This document shows, one piece after another, positions 5,501-5,614 of a DNA stretch of 5,614 nt. Positions within the stretch are counted from its first letter, which is position 1; the number at the start of each line of letters is the position of its first letter. The notes under the pieces were generated by a model. It worked only from the letters and a program-made list of their open reading frames with translations. It had not been told where the DNA came from and did no database searches. A program made the position numbers and the translations under genes. Source of the stretch: Fibrobacter sp. UBA4309 (GTDB lineage: Bacteria; Fibrobacterota; Fibrobacteria; Fibrobacterales; Fibrobacteraceae); assembly GCF_002395745.1 (NCBI RefSeq), contig NZ_DGUN01000006.1, positions 1 to 5,614 on the forward strand, written 5' to 3'.

Positions 5501-5614
5501 TACCGCTCGTGTTCTTGCCCGAGATTTCGTTCGCGTAGAATCCGGAGACCTGCACCAGGGCGAACTGGCTCGGGAGCACGATCTTTTCGACCTTGTAGGC
5601 GCCGGAATCGCCCG
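2586..5614 (-). CDS. FISUMP-domain protein with tandem two-cysteine repeats, 5' end outside window
   Basis: The frame is open to the window edge: the codons before GTG 5579 read GDSGAYKVEKI, so the true start with any signal peptide or lipobox is missing. Residues below count from the 5579 codon. Residues 1-199 have no cysteine and include a beta-rich start (LVQVSGFYANEISGK), a conserved-looking NVNLFTELEYARVKHLV segment, and VPDFESILYTFW before YKLGAC. Residues 200-793 hold about 15 repeats, roughly C-x(n)-G-x-Y-x-C-x(n)-W-[RK]-x-[AT]. A partial unit (794-823) leads into the FISUMP domain (about 828-994: NTYRIVDVN, MVDNLRY, YGVLYTW, CPAGWHEP, CWWSATNN, YLRCIKN). There are 40 cysteines, an even number, suggesting disulfides and an extracytoplasmic location. 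FISUMP proteins are a large paralogous family of Fibrobacter with unknown biochemical role; a surface or secreted role is inference. No catalytic motif is seen. GC content drops strongly towards the 3' end. Confidence 0.92.
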   Translation of the reverse strand, partial: GDSGAYKVEKIVLPSQFALVQVSGFYANEISGKNTSGTKTTLNAVVDLSAGKNVKANVNLFTELEYARVKHLVTAEKFNVPAAKKRATKELLAVFGAKAGDDLTATSLSLADTGAAGTAMLAASILLQGDLSASKFGLRLGDVGDLFASTGSLDSDTLRAALADWASRVDSTNNFAAIRANVKNMKLVATVPDFESILYTFWTGVYKLGACTDSLEETIKKNENKHSDNYGVGYACTSKRWHKATALDTELGLCTAKMEGSFKEYKGGKSTEYYVCRTGTWQKITETQFELKECSEKRENEYIKAKSGEYFVCSGKQWIELDAVTYELKLCTEDRNMELGKTGKSGSYVCEWDGKNGNWRKASDADVELGVCGTESVTAGKIYKTKGGDYYLCASGEWKKSDQLSYELQDAGECSAEKNLTTFETENIGLYVCDNKEWRKATSLEADLGVCGATEYPKGSFKQKGGKYYVCKNEWKETDAVSFELEAECTQDSVFKKSDAGKYYVCMDGEWQTTNELTYTLGYCTTSNAGYMKAAMDKYWYCKDLNWEEIDRGTYSTGRFCNKDIDSTLVEGFACVHTGSGSSAVYSWREETAGEMANNAFCRPGLNDNVVHEGYVCELNGSVYAWRTATTAENITGKVCIYANKGVNGNYACDNSSGSYAWRNATTFEKAVGFLCESSKSGIHGNYACDYDGSKYQWRNATAAEIATGSFCVKNFNTRIVNGYVCQYGNTNWRTADPVELETGKVCGKLSRNDNGAVTETNNILYSGKYVCSAHTSTSSCLSNKINGYCWRNAMAMEKTLNTPCETRKNYERFGKYSGDMYRCVDTTAHTWSKHGYATMTDTRDNNTYRIVDVNDDTVMVDNLRYRHDNDSSSNWTCYQNKIANCNNYGVLYTWTAAAGQPQVYLDSYLDLSNVVNQGACPAGWHEPTSSEDDWVFKEMNEKGLLPEDVFGRYVGNKYEEAPCWWSATNNITDAACFMNADLTNTNGKYDKISKRSYAYLRCIKNRQ
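2598..3098 (-). other. FISUMP domain (TIGR02145-type)
   Basis: This is the C-terminal ~167 residues of the large protein. From memory the family pattern is a D-[SG]-R-D-x-x-x-Y opening, an M-x-x-N-L-x-Y segment, YG-x-LYTW, CP-x-GWH-x-P, a WSAT/WSST segment and a final R-C-[IV]-K. All are present here. The opening reads YRIVDVNDDTVMVDNLRY, which diverges from the usual KIGxQ-x-WMAENL form. The CPAGWH-to-WWSAT part is short. Six cysteines (867, 875, 910, 953, 966, 992) could form three disulfides. The domain ends only three residues before the stop. Confidence 0.85.
3201..4982 (-). repeat. Tandem protein repeat array, about 15 units of 35-58 residues, two Cys each
   Basis: The first cysteine of each unit is at residue 200, 243, 283, 320, 361, 403, 440, 478, 513, 550, 591, 629, 665, 701 and 736; unit 16 starts at 794 and merges into the FISUMP domain. 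The second cysteine follows after 14-25 residues, usually in Y-[VA]-C, and a tryptophan comes a few residues later. Most units are 35-43 residues; unit 15 is 58 with two extra cysteines. Units 1-8 (4044-4982) end in two alternating styles: W-[RH]-K-A-[TS]-...-L-G-[VL]-C, and W-x-x-[TSLI]-...-[YF]-E-L-x-x-C. Units 10-14 (3375-3932) end W-R-x-x-[TD]-x-x-E-x-x-x-G-x-x-C. Unit 9 is intermediate. DNA copies are diverged, so this is an old array. Confidence 0.85.

Noticed and set aside
4767..5538. Plus-strand frames opposite the GC-rich 5' part of the FISUMP gene
   Set aside because: Antisense shadows in GC-rich DNA without a ribosome binding site or recognisable domain; the minus frame carries a coherent protein.

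Overview
The window comes from a member of the phylum Fibrobacterota, most likely the genus Fibrobacter. The evidence is a large minus-strand gene whose C-terminus is a FISUMP domain ('Fibrobacter succinogenes major paralogous domain', TIGR02145). Its upstream organisation, a Cys-free exported-type N-terminal region followed by tandem two-cysteine repeats, also fits that genus. No species can be named from the sequence alone. All genes I can support are on the minus strand, so transcription runs from 5614 towards 1.

Layout in transcription order. (1) 5614-2586: a very large FISUMP-domain protein whose start lies outside the window. It has about 210 visible Cys-free residues, then about 15 tandem ~38-residue repeats with two cysteines each, then the FISUMP domain. 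Its base composition falls sharply along the gene, from GC-rich at the 5' end to clearly AT-richer in the repeats and FISUMP part. (2) 2547-2410: a short 45-codon ORF with a good Shine-Dalgarno sequence and a signal-peptide or membrane-anchor-like N-terminus, 38 nt after the FISUMP stop. Its last codons run into a short AGTGGTY tandem repeat. (3) 2398-2225: a structured intergenic stretch. It holds a GC-rich hairpin followed by T-rich DNA, a good sigma70-type promoter (TTGTCG-N17-TATATT), and a leader of about 115 nt with mutually exclusive helices. (4) 2224-1952: rpsO, ribosomal protein S15. (5) 1930-1: pnp, polynucleotide phosphorylase, cut by the window edge inside the KH domain.

rpsO-pnp is the classical, widely conserved pair linking a ribosomal protein to the RNA-degradation phosphorylase. 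The 21-nt gap and separate ribosome binding sites indicate one transcript. The FISUMP gene is a lineage-specific surface or exported protein and is not functionally linked to the housekeeping pair; the intergenic hairpin and promoter separate the two units. The least ordinary elements are the two-class cysteine repeat array with its composition shift, the hidden small ORF at 2410-2547, and the rpsO leader, which could be a lineage-specific S15 autoregulatory RNA.
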